Source: Bacteroidetes bacterium UBA5697
GTDB taxonomy: Bacteria > Bacteroidota > Bacteroidia > B-17B0 > Aurantibacillaceae
Reading direction: 5' to 3'
Assembly: GCA_002420145.1 (NCBI GenBank)
Contig: DIHL01000021.1
Location: forward strand, 6,451-70,450
DNA length: 64,000 nt
The position numbers were made by a program, and so were the translations under genes. The notes below the pieces were generated by a model, which did no database searches, was not told the origin of the DNA, and worked only from the letters and a program-made list of their open reading frames with translations. This document shows, one piece after another, positions 26,922 through 35,441 of the stretch (the first letter of the stretch is position 1; every line of letters starts with the position of its first letter).

Positions 26922-27455
26922 ATGGCTTTTATCTTACCCGTTAATGGAATTGAACCTAGTTTAGGAAAAAACACCTTTGTAGCTCCTAATGCAACTATTG
27001 TTGGCGATGTGATTTGTGGTGACGATTGCAGCTTTTGGTTTAATGCCGTAGTTCGTGGCGATGTAAATTCTATTCGTTTAGGAAATAAAGTTAACATTCA
27101 AGATGGAGCAGTCATTCATTGCACTTATCAAAACCTGCCTGCCGGTCAGGCAGGAACAAAAACCATTCTAGGTAATAATGTATCTGTTGGGCATAATGCC
27201 ATTGTGCATGGCAGTTTGGTTCACGACAATGTATTAATTGGCATGGGCGCTATTGTGATGGATAATTGCGAAATTGGCTCAAACTCTATTATTGCAGCAG
27301 GTGCCGTATTAACAGAAGGCACTAAAGTGCCAAGTGGATGTATTTATGCTGGTGTACCTGCCAAAAAGGTAAAGGATATCTCTGAAGAATTAATTAATGG
27401 CGAAATCAATAGAATTGCCAATAATTACTTAATGTACAGCACTTGGTTTAAATAA
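26922..27455 (+). CDS. Gamma-carbonic anhydrase family protein with a palindromic-repeat insertion
   Basis: 177 residues. Left-handed beta-helix hexapeptide repeats (IVGDVICGDDCSFWFNAVVRGD, seen in parts; SIRLGNKVNIQDGAVIHCTY; NVSVGHNAIVHGS). Metal-ligand His are visible at HCTY, GHNAIVHG. The loop at about residues 71-78 reads NLPAGQAGTK, encoded by the palindrome at 27134-27154, and interrupts the QNL..TKTILG region. The enzyme class is probably a zinc or iron gamma-CA or ferripyochelin-binding-like protein; activity cannot be judged. Confidence 0.88.
   Translation: MAFILPVNGIEPSLGKNTFVAPNATIVGDVICGDDCSFWFNAVVRGDVNSIRLGNKVNIQDGAVIHCTYQNLPAGQAGTKTILGNNVSVGHNAIVHGSLVHDNVLIGMGAIVMDNCEIGSNSIIAAGAVLTEGTKVPSGCIYAGVPAKKVKDISEELINGEINRIANNYLMYSTWFK
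27134..27154. repeat. CCTGCCTGCCGGTCAGGCAG-type palindrome inside a coding region
   Basis: A GC-rich 21-bp palindrome in AT-rich coding DNA, in frame, encoding LPAGQAG. This palindrome family is frequent in Bacteroidota and neighbouring phyla, usually between genes. Confidence 0.85.
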
Positions 27456-27458
27456 GCA

Positions 27459-27644
27459 CTAAATACCACAAGAAGTATCCGAAGTAGAAAGAGACTCGCA
27501 ATGCTTTTTAGCATCACTTTTAGTAGCCTCAACCGTTCCAGCTGTATAAGAGCCATTAGAATTTGTGCAAATGCACGTATAGTCTTTTTTGCAAGAAACC
27601 ACCACAAAGGCAAAAAACAATAGGCAAATTCTTATTACTTTCAT
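27459..27644 (-). CDS. Small cysteine-rich lipoprotein, hypothetical
   Basis: 61 residues. MKVIRICLLFFAFVVVSCKKDYTC has a lipobox with Cys at 18. The short mature part has four further Cys (YTCICTN, KHCESL, TSCGI) that could form disulfides. It is convergent with the gamma-CA gene, 3 bp apart. Similar tiny Cys-rich lipoproteins are frequent in this phylum; no function known. Confidence 0.7.
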   Translation of the reverse strand: MKVIRICLLFFAFVVVSCKKDYTCICTNSNGSYTAGTVEATKSDAKKHCESLSTSDTSCGI

Positions 27645-27689
27645 TTTTTTAGATTTACTGCTAAAATAAACAATTAAATGCTAATAAAA

Positions 27690-27721
27690 TTTGGATTTTA
27701 GGGAAATAGCCTATATATTTG
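27690..27721 (+). promoter_or_regulatory. rpsU promoter, sigma-ABfr type
   Basis: TTTG at 27690-27693, 20-bp spacer, TATATTTG at 27714-27721, 32 bp before the ATG of rpsU. Confidence 0.75.
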
Positions 27722-27753
27722 CAGCCCAATTTATAAATTAATAAACTTATATA

Positions 27754-27951
27754 ATGTTAATAGTAGCAGTAAAAGAAGGTGAAAGCATTGAAAAAGCTTT
27801 AAAAAAGTTCAAAAAGAAATTTGAAAAAACAGGTGTTGTAAAACAATTACGTACTCGTAAAAATTTCGAAAAACCATCTATCACAAACAGACAAACTCGC
27901 ATTAAAGCTGTTTACAAGCAAAAAATGCAATTAGGTTTAGCTGCTGAATAG
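27754..27951 (+). CDS. rpsU: 30S ribosomal protein S21
   Basis: 65 residues. It has the S21 start MLIVAVKEGESIEKALKKFKKKFEKTG and the basic arm VVKQLRTRKNFEKPSITNRQT (seen in parts). S21 binds the 30S platform near the 3' end of 16S rRNA. First gene of a conserved rpsU-xerC-hpf cluster. Confidence 0.97.
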   Translation: MLIVAVKEGESIEKALKKFKKKFEKTGVVKQLRTRKNFEKPSITNRQTRIKAVYKQKMQLGLAAE

Positions 27952-28039
27952 TTAGTTTCCCCTTTTTCACAAAAATTATATTATAACCTAAGGTTATTGC
28001 GATATTTTAAAGTAATTTCGTAGTAACCTTAGGTTTTTT

Positions 28040-28930
28040 ATGTTCAATAAGCAGATAGACTCTTTCTTTGATTACTTAACGTATGAGAAAAAGTATTCTG
28101 TTCATACGATAACCTCCTACAAAAACGATATTAACCAGTTTTTAGCCTTTATTAACCCAAATGATGAGGTTTTTATTGTTGGTGACATAAACTATCAACA
28201 AATTAGAGCTTGGGTGGCTAGCCTTATTAAAGATAAAATAGCAGCCAGATCTGTTAATCGTAAATTATCTTCTCTTAAATCATTCTTTAAATATCTGCAA
28301 CGCCAGCAAATCATTGATGTAAACCCAATGGCTAAAATTTCGGGGCCAAAAACACCTAAACGCCTACCCGTTTTTGTGGATGAACATCAAATGGAAGATT
28401 TGTTTGCTGAAGTAAAATTTGAAGAAGGTTTTAATGGATTAAGAGATTGCTTAATATTAGATTTATTTTATCAAACAGGTATTCGTCGTTCAGAACTCAC
28501 TCATTTAAAAGAACTTGACGTAGATTTATTTAATTCTACTATCAAAGTTTTAGGTAAGCGAAATAAAGAACGAATAATTCCAATTTCTTTAGCCTTAAAA
28601 CGTAACCTTGAAAGCTATTTACAAGTAAAAAAGGAACTAAACTTATCAAATACTATGTTGTTGGTTAGCGAGAAAGGACATACACTAAGCGAACAATCTG
28701 TTTACAATACTGTAAAAAAGTATCTTTCTCAAGTTACGACCATACAAAAGAAAAGCCCACATGTTTTGCGCCACTCATTTGCAACCCATTTATTAAATAA
28801 CGGGGCAGATATTAACGCCGTGAAAGATTTATTAGGGCATGCAAATTTAAGTGCCACACAAGTATATACGCATAACACCATAGAAAAACTAAAGAAATCA
28901 TACAAACAAGCACACCCAAGAGGTGATTAA
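28040..28930 (+). CDS. xerC: Tyrosine recombinase XerC/XerD
   Basis: 296 residues, typical of Xer. SAM-like N-terminal domain (FFDYLTYEKKYSVHTITSYKND, in parts). Catalytic residues: R of TGIRRSEL, K of VLGKRNKE, H and R of PHVLRHSFATH, H of LLGHANLS, and Y of TQVYTHNT. It resolves chromosome dimers together with a partner at dif. The position between rpsU and hpf is conserved in Bacteroidota. Whether it is XerC or XerD cannot be settled without the second copy. Confidence 0.9.
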   Translation: MFNKQIDSFFDYLTYEKKYSVHTITSYKNDINQFLAFINPNDEVFIVGDINYQQIRAWVASLIKDKIAARSVNRKLSSLKSFFKYLQRQQIIDVNPMAKISGPKTPKRLPVFVDEHQMEDLFAEVKFEEGFNGLRDCLILDLFYQTGIRRSELTHLKELDVDLFNSTIKVLGKRNKERIIPISLALKRNLESYLQVKKELNLSNTMLLVSEKGHTLSEQSVYNTVKKYLSQVTTIQKKSPHVLRHSFATHLLNNGADINAVKDLLGHANLSATQVYTHNTIEKLKKSYKQAHPRGD

Positions 28931-28985
28931 ATACATTACAATTAACAGAGTATAAACTAAAAACACAAAAACAGGAGGATTTATT

Positions 28986-29306
28986 ATGACAACGAACATC
29001 CAATCAGTGCATTTTGATGCAGACAAAAAGTTAATTGAATTTGCAAACGAAAAAATGAATAAACTTAAAACCTTTCATGATGGTTTAATAAATGGCGAAG
29101 TCATTATGCGTTTAGATAAATCATCTAATAGCGAAAATAAAGTAGCCGAAATAAAAATATTAGCAAAGGGACAAGAATTGTTTTCAAAAAAACAATCTGC
29201 TTCATTTGAAGAATCGATTGATTTAGCTTGCGAAGCTTTAAAATCTCAAATTAAAAAACATAAAGAAAAACAAGCTGGTGCGAGAATAAATACAGATGAT
29301 TTATAA
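28986..29306 (+). CDS. hpf: Short ribosome hibernation-promoting factor HPF/RaiA
   Basis: 106 residues, short type. MTTNIQSVHFDADKKLIEFANEKMNKL and the basic end LKSQIKKHKEKQ fit S30AE/HPF proteins that bind the small subunit and dimerise or silence ribosomes. An AGGAGG sequence lies about 10 bp before the ATG. This is a strong Shine-Dalgarno site, rare in this phylum, so high translation is expected. Confidence 0.92.
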   Translation: MTTNIQSVHFDADKKLIEFANEKMNKLKTFHDGLINGEVIMRLDKSSNSENKVAEIKILAKGQELFSKKQSASFEESIDLACEALKSQIKKHKEKQAGARINTDDL

Positions 29307-29325
29307 ATTCTAAATCGTATCTTTT

Positions 29326-29356
29326 AAAAAGGAGCTAAATAATTAGCTCCTTTTTT
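29326..29356 (+). terminator. Intrinsic terminator after hpf
   Basis: GGAGCTAA / TTAGCTCC stem (29331-29338, 29343-29350) with 4-nt loop, flanked by A run and T run; about 13 bp in all. Confidence 0.9.
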
Positions 29357-29394
29357 ATTGCAAAAAAATCACAATCTTTTTGATATATTTGGGT

Positions 29395-30957
29395 GTGCAA
29401 CAAAAACCAAAAATCAATATCATAGGCGCTGGCATTTCGGGCTTATCGGCAGGCTGCTATTTACAAATGAATGGTTTTGAAACTCAAATTTTTGAGAAAC
29501 ATTCTATTCCTGGTGGTTTATGCACTAGTTGGGAAAATGGAGGTTACACCATTGATGGCTCCATCCATTGGATTTTAGGTTCCAAAAAAGGGAGTGGTTT
29601 TTACAAAATGTGGTCGGAATTAATGGATCTTGAAAAAGTTCCTTTTCATAACCACGATGTAAGAATGCACATTGAAGTAAAAAACTCTGCTGACAAATAC
29701 GGTAACAAAGTTTTTAAATTGTATACCAACTTAGATAAATTAAAAGCCTACATGCTTGATTTATCTCCTGAGGATAGTGCAGTGATTAATGAAATCATTC
29801 AGGACATTAGAAACTTACAGCAATTTGAATTACCGCCAGTAATGTACAAATTGCCTTTAATTCCTTCTATCATCAGAAGTATTAAAATGGCTCGTTATCT
29901 TAAGTTTTTAATGTACCTCACAAAACAAAAAAAGATTACAAACTTTGATATTGCCAAAAAATTTAAAAGTCCATTTTTAAAAGAAAGCTTCGAACTGTTA
30001 TTTGACGGAGATGAAATTAAAATGATGGTGATTAATTTTCCGATGGCTTTTTTTGATCAGCAATGCGCGGGCTATCCAATTGGAGGCTCTTTAAGCTGGG
30101 CAAATCGTATTGCCGAAAATTATATTTCATTAGGCGGAAAAATACATTACAATACTCCTGTCAAAAAAATATTAGTAGAAAACAATGAAGCCAAAGGATT
30201 ACTTGTTAGAAATGATGTGATTCATAAAAGCGATATGGTTTTATCGACGGCCGATTGGTATAAAACGGTGTTTGAATATTTAGATGGCAAATATGTAAAT
30301 GATACGATTTTAAATTTAAAAGATGGTAAAATATTAGATGTGTACTACTCTATTCTATTGGTTTCTTTTGGATTAAAAAAATCATACAAAGAGTATCCTC
30401 ATTTTTCGAGATTCCCAACCGAAGTAAAATTAGAATCTCCTTGTGGGAAAACATGGGACAGATTAGAAACTCATTTTTATAACTACGACCCAACATTAGC
30501 ACCTGAAGGGAAAACAGTAATGGCTTGTAGTTTTTACACTACCAACGGACAATATTGGATTGATTTAAGAAAAAATGATCGTCCAAAATACAGAGCAGAA
30601 AAAAAGAAATTTACAGATTCATTAATTGAATTGTTAAATGTAAAATATCCAGGCATTAAAGATGAAATTGAAGTGGTTGATTTTGCGACTCCTGCTACAG
30701 TACTGAGATATACCAATAATTGGAAAGGAAGTGCGCAAGGTTGGTTGCCAGGAAAAAACATGGCAGCTGCATCTCCTGTAAAATTTACATTACCGAATTT
30801 AAAAAACTTTTACTACGCTAGTCATTGGGGAAGAGCTGGTGGCGGCATTCCTATATCGTTAATTCAAGCAAGAAACGTGGCAAATTTAATTTGCAAAAAA
30901 AATAAGATGGAATTTGATCCTCAAAAAGGTATGAATTCAGGATGGAGTATGAAGTAA
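29395..30957 (+). CDS. NAD(P)/FAD-dependent oxidoreductase, phytoene desaturase (CrtI)-like
   Basis: 520 residues from GTG at 29395; a longer frame begins at TTG 29380. No ATG is available ahead of the nucleotide-binding motif INIIGAGISGLSAGCYLQ. Other motifs: FEKHSIPGGLCTSWENGGYTIDGS (in parts), a middle DQQCAGYPIGGSLSWANRI, and C-terminal YYASHWGRAGGGIPISLIQARN. Family members are carotenoid desaturases, isomerases or retinol saturase-like enzymes; no other carotenoid gene is nearby. A TATATTTG box at 29384-29391 overlaps the first possible codons, so the GTG start and a near-leaderless mRNA are likely. Confidence 0.85.
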   Translation: MQQKPKINIIGAGISGLSAGCYLQMNGFETQIFEKHSIPGGLCTSWENGGYTIDGSIHWILGSKKGSGFYKMWSELMDLEKVPFHNHDVRMHIEVKNSADKYGNKVFKLYTNLDKLKAYMLDLSPEDSAVINEIIQDIRNLQQFELPPVMYKLPLIPSIIRSIKMARYLKFLMYLTKQKKITNFDIAKKFKSPFLKESFELLFDGDEIKMMVINFPMAFFDQQCAGYPIGGSLSWANRIAENYISLGGKIHYNTPVKKILVENNEAKGLLVRNDVIHKSDMVLSTADWYKTVFEYLDGKYVNDTILNLKDGKILDVYYSILLVSFGLKKSYKEYPHFSRFPTEVKLESPCGKTWDRLETHFYNYDPTLAPEGKTVMACSFYTTNGQYWIDLRKNDRPKYRAEKKKFTDSLIELLNVKYPGIKDEIEVVDFATPATVLRYTNNWKGSAQGWLPGKNMAAASPVKFTLPNLKNFYYASHWGRAGGGIPISLIQARNVANLICKKNKMEFDPQKGMNSGWSMK

Positions 30958-30963
30958 CACTTG

Positions 30964-30987
30964 TTCTCGACTTCGCTCGAACTGACA
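30964..30987. repeat. TTCGAGCGAA-family palindromic repeat between convergent genes
   Basis: TTCTCGACTTCGCTCGAACT at 30964-30983 continues to 30987; a degenerate copy (TTACTTCGTGTGAAGTCGGA) follows at 30990-31009. It lies between convergent stops at 30957 and 31018. Confidence 0.8.
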
Positions 30988-31017
30988 TGTTACTTCGTGT
31001 GAAGTCGGAAAGCTTTA

Positions 31018-32037
31018 TTACAACTCACTATAATGTTTCACTCCCTTTACAAAGTGTGTAAACACAATATTATTTTCATACACGCCAGTTGTCGAATCTC
31101 TAAATTCACTCATTAAACGCATCTCATCACGTTTTTTTAACGTAGATGGTAAATGCTTATAAAAAGAAAAATGTGCTTTAATAACAGCGAAAAAATGAGA
31201 ACCATTTCCTTCAAACAAAAACTTAAAGGCTGCTACTCCATCTAAAATCATTCGGTAAATGATTTTAAAAAACAAGAACCTTGGCGATGCGTTTTTAGTA
31301 AGTGTAATTAAATTATTTCTGAAATTTAAGAATGTTTTTACAGGACTTAATTTATTAAGCGTTCCTCCTCCAACATGATAAATCACTGATTTTGGTTCTA
31401 CATAAATTTGGTAGCCAATATTTTTCATTCTCCAACACACATCAATTTCTTCCATGTGAGCAAAATAATCACCATCAAAACCACCCACTTTCCAAAACGC
31501 TTCGGCTCTCACAAACATACATGCTCCTGTTGACCAAAATACCTCAACTGCGTCATTGTATTGTCCTTTATCTTCTTCTAACACATTAAATATTCTGCCC
31601 CTGCAAAATGGATAACCATATTTATCCATAAATCCACCAGCAGCGCCAGCATATTCAAATTTAGTTTTGTGATTATAATCTAAAATTTTTGGTTGGCATG
31701 CAGCAATTTTAGGATTTGAATCCATTAATTGAATAATAGGATTCAACCAATTAGCCGTTACCTCAACATCTGAATTAAGCAACACATAATATTCTGCAGT
31801 CACCTGTTTTAATGCTAAATTATAGCCTTGTGCAAAACCATCGTTAGATGGGTTTACAACAACAGTCACTTGAGGAAAATGATTCTTTAAAAATTCAACG
31901 CTATCATCTGTAGATTGATTATCAGCAACAATAATTTGAGCCTCTTCAGAAAACTTTAAAACGATAGGCAAAAACTTTTCGATAAAAGATTTTCCGTTCC
32001 AATTTAAAATAACGACAGCTACTTTATTACTCAACAT
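31018..32037 (-). CDS. Family 2 glycosyltransferase, rhamnosyltransferase-like
   Basis: 339 residues. GT-A fold: VAVVILNWNGKSFIEKFLP start, IIVADNQSTDDSVEFL, DXD-type motif in YYVLLNSDVEV, then a conserved MEEIDVCWRMKNIGYQIYV segment. These enzymes add sugars to polysaccharide or lipid-linked intermediates. No further polysaccharide genes are adjacent. The start is 3 bp after the stop of the GWxTD gene, so the two are one transcript. Confidence 0.93.
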   Translation of the reverse strand: MLSNKVAVVILNWNGKSFIEKFLPIVLKFSEEAQIIVADNQSTDDSVEFLKNHFPQVTVVVNPSNDGFAQGYNLALKQVTAEYYVLLNSDVEVTANWLNPIIQLMDSNPKIAACQPKILDYNHKTKFEYAGAAGGFMDKYGYPFCRGRIFNVLEEDKGQYNDAVEVFWSTGACMFVRAEAFWKVGGFDGDYFAHMEEIDVCWRMKNIGYQIYVEPKSVIYHVGGGTLNKLSPVKTFLNFRNNLITLTKNASPRFLFFKIIYRMILDGVAAFKFLFEGNGSHFFAVIKAHFSFYKHLPSTLKKRDEMRLMSEFRDSTTGVYENNIVFTHFVKGVKHYSEL

Positions 32038-32040
32038 AAA

Positions 32041-33510
32041 TTAGCGCGGGGTATTAAAGTTTTCATCCATATTGCTACCAAAAGTTTTTCCCGGCTTTGT
32101 GTCATCAATATTTGTAGACTGCTGCGAACGATTTACTAATTTAAATCTCCATCTCTCGTCATACATTTCTCCTTTAACATCGCTATGAATCAGTTCGTAA
32201 CAATCATCGGCAATAGCAAAATTTGCAAACACAAATCTTTTATTTGTAAAGAAACGTTTGGTTGCTCTATCGTAAATTCTGTAATACTGCCATATTTCGT
32301 ATGGATACGTATTAGGCTCACTATTTACTTGATTGCGTTGATCTGGTTTACCATATTGCAAATATACTCTACCTCTATCAGTATAATATCCTTTTTGTTT
32401 ACCACACTTTAATAAAGCGTTTGTTTCAAGTACTTCTTTATAATACGAGTACCACAATTGCAGAGAGTTAGTAGTATCTCCAGCCTGAGTTTTCCAATAA
32501 TCAACTAAATAACCTCTCATTAAATTTGGCTCTTTGTTCTTTATTTGAATTTGTTGCCATTCTCTTTCTTTAGTAGAAGATACAGGCCATAAGCATTCTA
32601 CAAATTGTTTTAAAGAATCTATATTTTGAACTGAATTAAAAAAGTCTTCAATTGTTCTTATATCAGTATTATGAGCAATATTAACTGCATCACTTTGACG
32701 TTGGAAGAACCATTTTTTTTGTGATTGCACTTTGTTTAATGAGTCTTTTACTTCAATCACTAAATTATAATTACCAGAAGGCAATTGAGTGATATCAAAC
32801 TGAGCTAAAAGTGGGTTAATACGGTTAGCTGATTGTTTTTGAAATCCTGAAAAACCAAATTGTTTTTCTAAATTCTCATTGTTTTCGATATAATAGAAAT
32901 AAACAAACTTAGTTCCTTTGCCAATTAGCGTATCCAAATTATATGTTTCCATATAAAATTTAAGCGCATTTTGTCTTTTAGGAAAGTAATTAATGTTATA
33001 AGGAATCAAATCATAACCACTTTTAGTTAATAGTGATGCTGCTGTAGATTTTTTGTAAGACTCTAAGATCTGAATATCTGAATTATAGATTTTCTTATCT
33101 CTATTAAATGAGATATTGATTTTTTGAGCATGACTCGTTTTTTGATCAGGCTGAGCGTTATCTGTAATAACCAACTCTAAATTATATTGTCCGTTATCAA
33201 GCGAAAATCTTTGATTATCGATAAAAGATGGCAACTGAAGCGAATCTGTAGTAATAGGACTTAATAAGTTATAGCTAGATGATTTTACAAGCTCAGCACC
33301 TTTAAAAATTTTCCAAGAGATATTAATATTGGCTTGCAATCCACCCGCTACTGGCGAAAATTTAACACTATTGCCCGAAATTGTTAAATAGGTTTCCAAA
33401 TAAGGTTTATTATTTGAGGTGTTAAATACGCCATAATTGAAATAAACTGTAATTGTTGAAAAAACAGTTTTATAAAAAATGGTTAAAAGGAGAATTAAAA
33501 AATATCGCAT
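32041..33510 (-). CDS. GWxTD-domain exported protein
   Basis: 489 residues. Signal peptide MRYFLILLLTIFYKTVFS. The N-terminal two thirds are beta-strand repeats. The C-terminal GWxTD region is seen in LVDYWKTQ...DTTNSLQLWYSYYKEV and DRGRVYLQYGKPDQRNQ, with IWQYYRI. Such proteins are common in Bacteroidota and have no established role. It precedes the glycosyltransferase, with which it shares a 3-bp gap. Confidence 0.82.
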   Translation of the reverse strand: MRYFLILLLTIFYKTVFSTITVYFNYGVFNTSNNKPYLETYLTISGNSVKFSPVAGGLQANINISWKIFKGAELVKSSSYNLLSPITTDSLQLPSFIDNQRFSLDNGQYNLELVITDNAQPDQKTSHAQKINISFNRDKKIYNSDIQILESYKKSTAASLLTKSGYDLIPYNINYFPKRQNALKFYMETYNLDTLIGKGTKFVYFYYIENNENLEKQFGFSGFQKQSANRINPLLAQFDITQLPSGNYNLVIEVKDSLNKVQSQKKWFFQRQSDAVNIAHNTDIRTIEDFFNSVQNIDSLKQFVECLWPVSSTKEREWQQIQIKNKEPNLMRGYLVDYWKTQAGDTTNSLQLWYSYYKEVLETNALLKCGKQKGYYTDRGRVYLQYGKPDQRNQVNSEPNTYPYEIWQYYRIYDRATKRFFTNKRFVFANFAIADDCYELIHSDVKGEMYDERWRFKLVNRSQQSTNIDDTKPGKTFGSNMDENFNTPR

Positions 33511-33585
33511 AGTATTGATTTACAAATTACTGGGGGATGTAAATTTGCATAAAGTTAGTGATAAAAAATATTTTATAAAAATTAG

Positions 33586-33614
33586 TTGTAGAATAAAAAA
33601 AATTACTATTTTTG
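33586..33614 (+). promoter_or_regulatory. tRNA-Ser promoter
   Basis: TTG at 33586-33588, 18-bp spacer, TATTTTTG at 33607-33614, ending 8 bp before the tRNA 5' end; matches the TTG/TAnnTTTG pattern. Confidence 0.6.
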
Positions 33615-33622
33615 CATCCTCT

Positions 33623-33707
33623 GGAGAAATGGCAGAGTGGTCGATTGCGGCAGTCTTGAAAACTGTTGAACCGTGAGGTTCCTGGGGTTCGAATCCCTAT
33701 TTCTCCG
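33623..33707 (+). tRNA. tRNA-Ser(UGA), target of an integrated element
   Basis: 85 nt with GGAGAAA/TTTCTCC acceptor stem, discriminator G, D arm GGCAGAGTGGTCGA, anticodon loop CTTGAAA (TGA), long variable arm, and T loop GGTTCGAATCC. The 3' CCA is not encoded. The 3' part from 33645 is identical to 40190-40256, so the gene overlaps the attachment site of the element that follows it and was kept whole by the integration. Confidence 0.95.
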
Positions 33708-33711
33708 CTGA
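33645..33711 (+). other. attL: left 67-bp attachment repeat
   Basis: 67 bp identical to 40190-40256, starting at TTGCGGCAGTCTTGAAAAC and ending at CTCCGCTGA. It covers the tRNA-Ser anticodon region through the 3' end. Confidence 0.92.
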
Positions 33712-33718
33712 ATACTCT

Positions 33719-33745
33719 AAACCCCTAGTAAATACTGGGGGTTTT
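33719..33745 (+). terminator. Terminator-like hairpin after the tRNA, inside the element
   Basis: ACCCCTAGTA / TACTGGGGGT stem with one mismatch (33721-33730, 33733-33742) followed by TTTTGTTTTTT. It was brought by the element and replaces the terminator displaced to 40264. Confidence 0.7.
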
Positions 33746-33763
33746 GTTTTTTACTACCCTTTA

Positions 33764-33834
33764 GGTGTCGCTAAAATGCACCTCAAAAGACACCATTGCG
33801 ACACCTATTGATGTATAAAAAGTGGTGTCGCTAA
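33764..33834. repeat. Putative integrase arm-type sites, left end
   Basis: GGTGTCGCTAA occurs at 33764-33774 and 33824-33834; GCGACACC (inverted) at 33798-33805; AAAAGACACC at 33785-33794. The right end carries CGACACC at 40131-40137 and GGTGTCTTTT at 40155-40164, and both ends share an AGCTCAGCA block in inverted orientation. Confidence 0.6.
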
Positions 33835-33869
33835 GCTCAGCATAAACTAATTTGTAAACTGAATTTGTT

Positions 33870-35087
33870 ATGCTTGATCATCTCATTACGCACTTCTACT
33901 TGCCTAAAAACAAGAGACTTAAATCTGGTGAAGTTCCTGTTTATTGCAGAATTACATTAAATGGAAACCGTGCTACTTTTAGTACAGGCATTTATGTTTA
34001 TGAAGATTGTTGGAACGCTAAAATCAAACAGGTACACCCAACAGATGCATCAGCGCATTTGGTTAATCCACGGCTTTTTAAAATTCAGGAGAAAGTGCAG
34101 CAAACCTACTTTAAGCTAGAGAGCTTGAATAAAGAGATAACTGCAGCTACACTGGTAGACAATTTACTGAACAGAAAGAAAAAAGAAGAGAAAGCAAGAA
34201 GCCTGTTTGCACTCTTTGAGAATCATAACAAGAAAGTAAAATCACTTGTGCCTGCAGAGTATGCACCTGGTACTTATGAAAGATACTGCACCAGCTTAAA
34301 ACATATAAGGGATTTTGTAAAGATCAAGTACAAGGCAAATGATTATGCTCTTGTTGATGTAAACCATGAATTCATAACTGAGTTTGACTACTACCTAAGA
34401 GCAACAAGGAAGTGCAACAATAACAGTACGGTGAAATACCTAAAAAACTTTAAGAAGATTATACGTATTGCACTTGCAAATAATTGGATTGAGAAAGACC
34501 CTTTTGTCAATTACAAAAACAAGCTGGAAAAAGTTGATAGAGGTTACCTAACTGTTGATGAACTAAACAAGTTGTGCCAAAAACATTTTACTATCATCCG
34601 GCTTGAATTAGTGAAGGATTTATTTGTCTTCCAATGCTTCACAGGTCTTGCTTACGTCGATACTCAAAAACTAACAGAGGAGCACTTGGTTAAAGATGAA
34701 AATGGAATAATGTGGATTAGAACTAGGAGAAAAAAAACTGATATTGCAATAAATATTCCATTACTGCCTAAGGCAGCTGAAATAATAAATAGGTATAAAG
34801 GCTCTATCAAAAATGGTCAACTGTTACCAAAACTAAGCAACCAAAAGATGAATGCCTACTTAAAAGAGATTGCTGACTTATGTGGTATTGAGAAAAATTT
34901 AAGTAGCCATTTGGCCCGCCATACATTTGCCACAGTAGTAACTCTTGCCAACGGAGTAAGTATCGAATCCGTTAGCAAAATGCTTGGTCATACTAATCTC
35001 AATACAACCAAGATTTACGCACGCATGCTTGATAGCAGGGTTTTGGAAGAGATGCAATTACTTACAAAGAAGTTGCAGGATAAATAA
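33870..35087 (+). CDS. Tyrosine site-specific integrase of Bacteroidota element type
   Basis: 405 residues. N-terminal arm-binding domain (LKSGEVPVYCRITLNGNRATFSTG, in parts), SAM-like core-binding domain at about 110-220, and catalytic domain to 405. Catalytic residues: H347 and R350 (HLARHTF), H374 (MLGHTNL) and Y383 (TKIYARM). The position of the first catalytic Arg (TGLRxxD) is FTGLAYVD, with Ala; loss of Arg I is known in Bacteroidota integrases of the IntDOT type. It lies next to attL at the tRNA, as usual. The start ATG at 33870 follows the arm-site region. Confidence 0.95.
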   Translation: MLDHLITHFYLPKNKRLKSGEVPVYCRITLNGNRATFSTGIYVYEDCWNAKIKQVHPTDASAHLVNPRLFKIQEKVQQTYFKLESLNKEITAATLVDNLLNRKKKEEKARSLFALFENHNKKVKSLVPAEYAPGTYERYCTSLKHIRDFVKIKYKANDYALVDVNHEFITEFDYYLRATRKCNNNSTVKYLKNFKKIIRIALANNWIEKDPFVNYKNKLEKVDRGYLTVDELNKLCQKHFTIIRLELVKDLFVFQCFTGLAYVDTQKLTEEHLVKDENGIMWIRTRRKKTDIAINIPLLPKAAEIINRYKGSIKNGQLLPKLSNQKMNAYLKEIADLCGIEKNLSSHLARHTFATVVTLANGVSIESVSKMLGHTNLNTTKIYARMLDSRVLEEMQLLTKKLQDK

Positions 35088-35090
35088 TTG

Positions 35091-35132
35091 TGCAGGAGTG
35101 TTTATTAGCATGTAAACACCTCCTGCATTTTT
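35091..35132 (+). terminator. Terminator after the integrase gene
   Basis: TGCAGGAG-TGTTTA / TAAACA-CCTCCTGCA hairpin (35091-35126) followed by a run of about eight T. Confidence 0.9.
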
Positions 35133-35441
35133 TTTAAGTAAGTAAACAAGAAAGATTTAAACTTCATGCATTTACTTCATTACATAGCTAGTTTTAAACA
35201 TTAAAAGTTTATGCGGATAAAAAAGTTGAGCGTGTAATCCTATGCTAGTACTCCACTATTTCATAGTCCCCCTAGTTAATACAAAAGGGTGTACCCCCCT
35301 CGGTGATTTAAATTAGCTGAACTCAATTCATGGTAAATCTAACATGAATTTTTTCTGGCAAAAAACAAAGTCTTTTTTTCTTCTGCCATCGCAAAAATCT
35401 TCCCACCTATTTCTTAAACATCTATCGTGTGATTAAAAACT
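35133..35441. other. Non-coding stretch between integrase and radC
   Basis: I see no ORF worth keeping. It presumably holds the promoter of the radC-ATPase-DUF3871 set. A 16-bp word CTATTTCTTAAACATC at 35407-35422 recurs at 35928-35943 ahead of the ATPase gene, so it may be a regulatory or ribosome-related element of this island. Confidence 0.5.
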
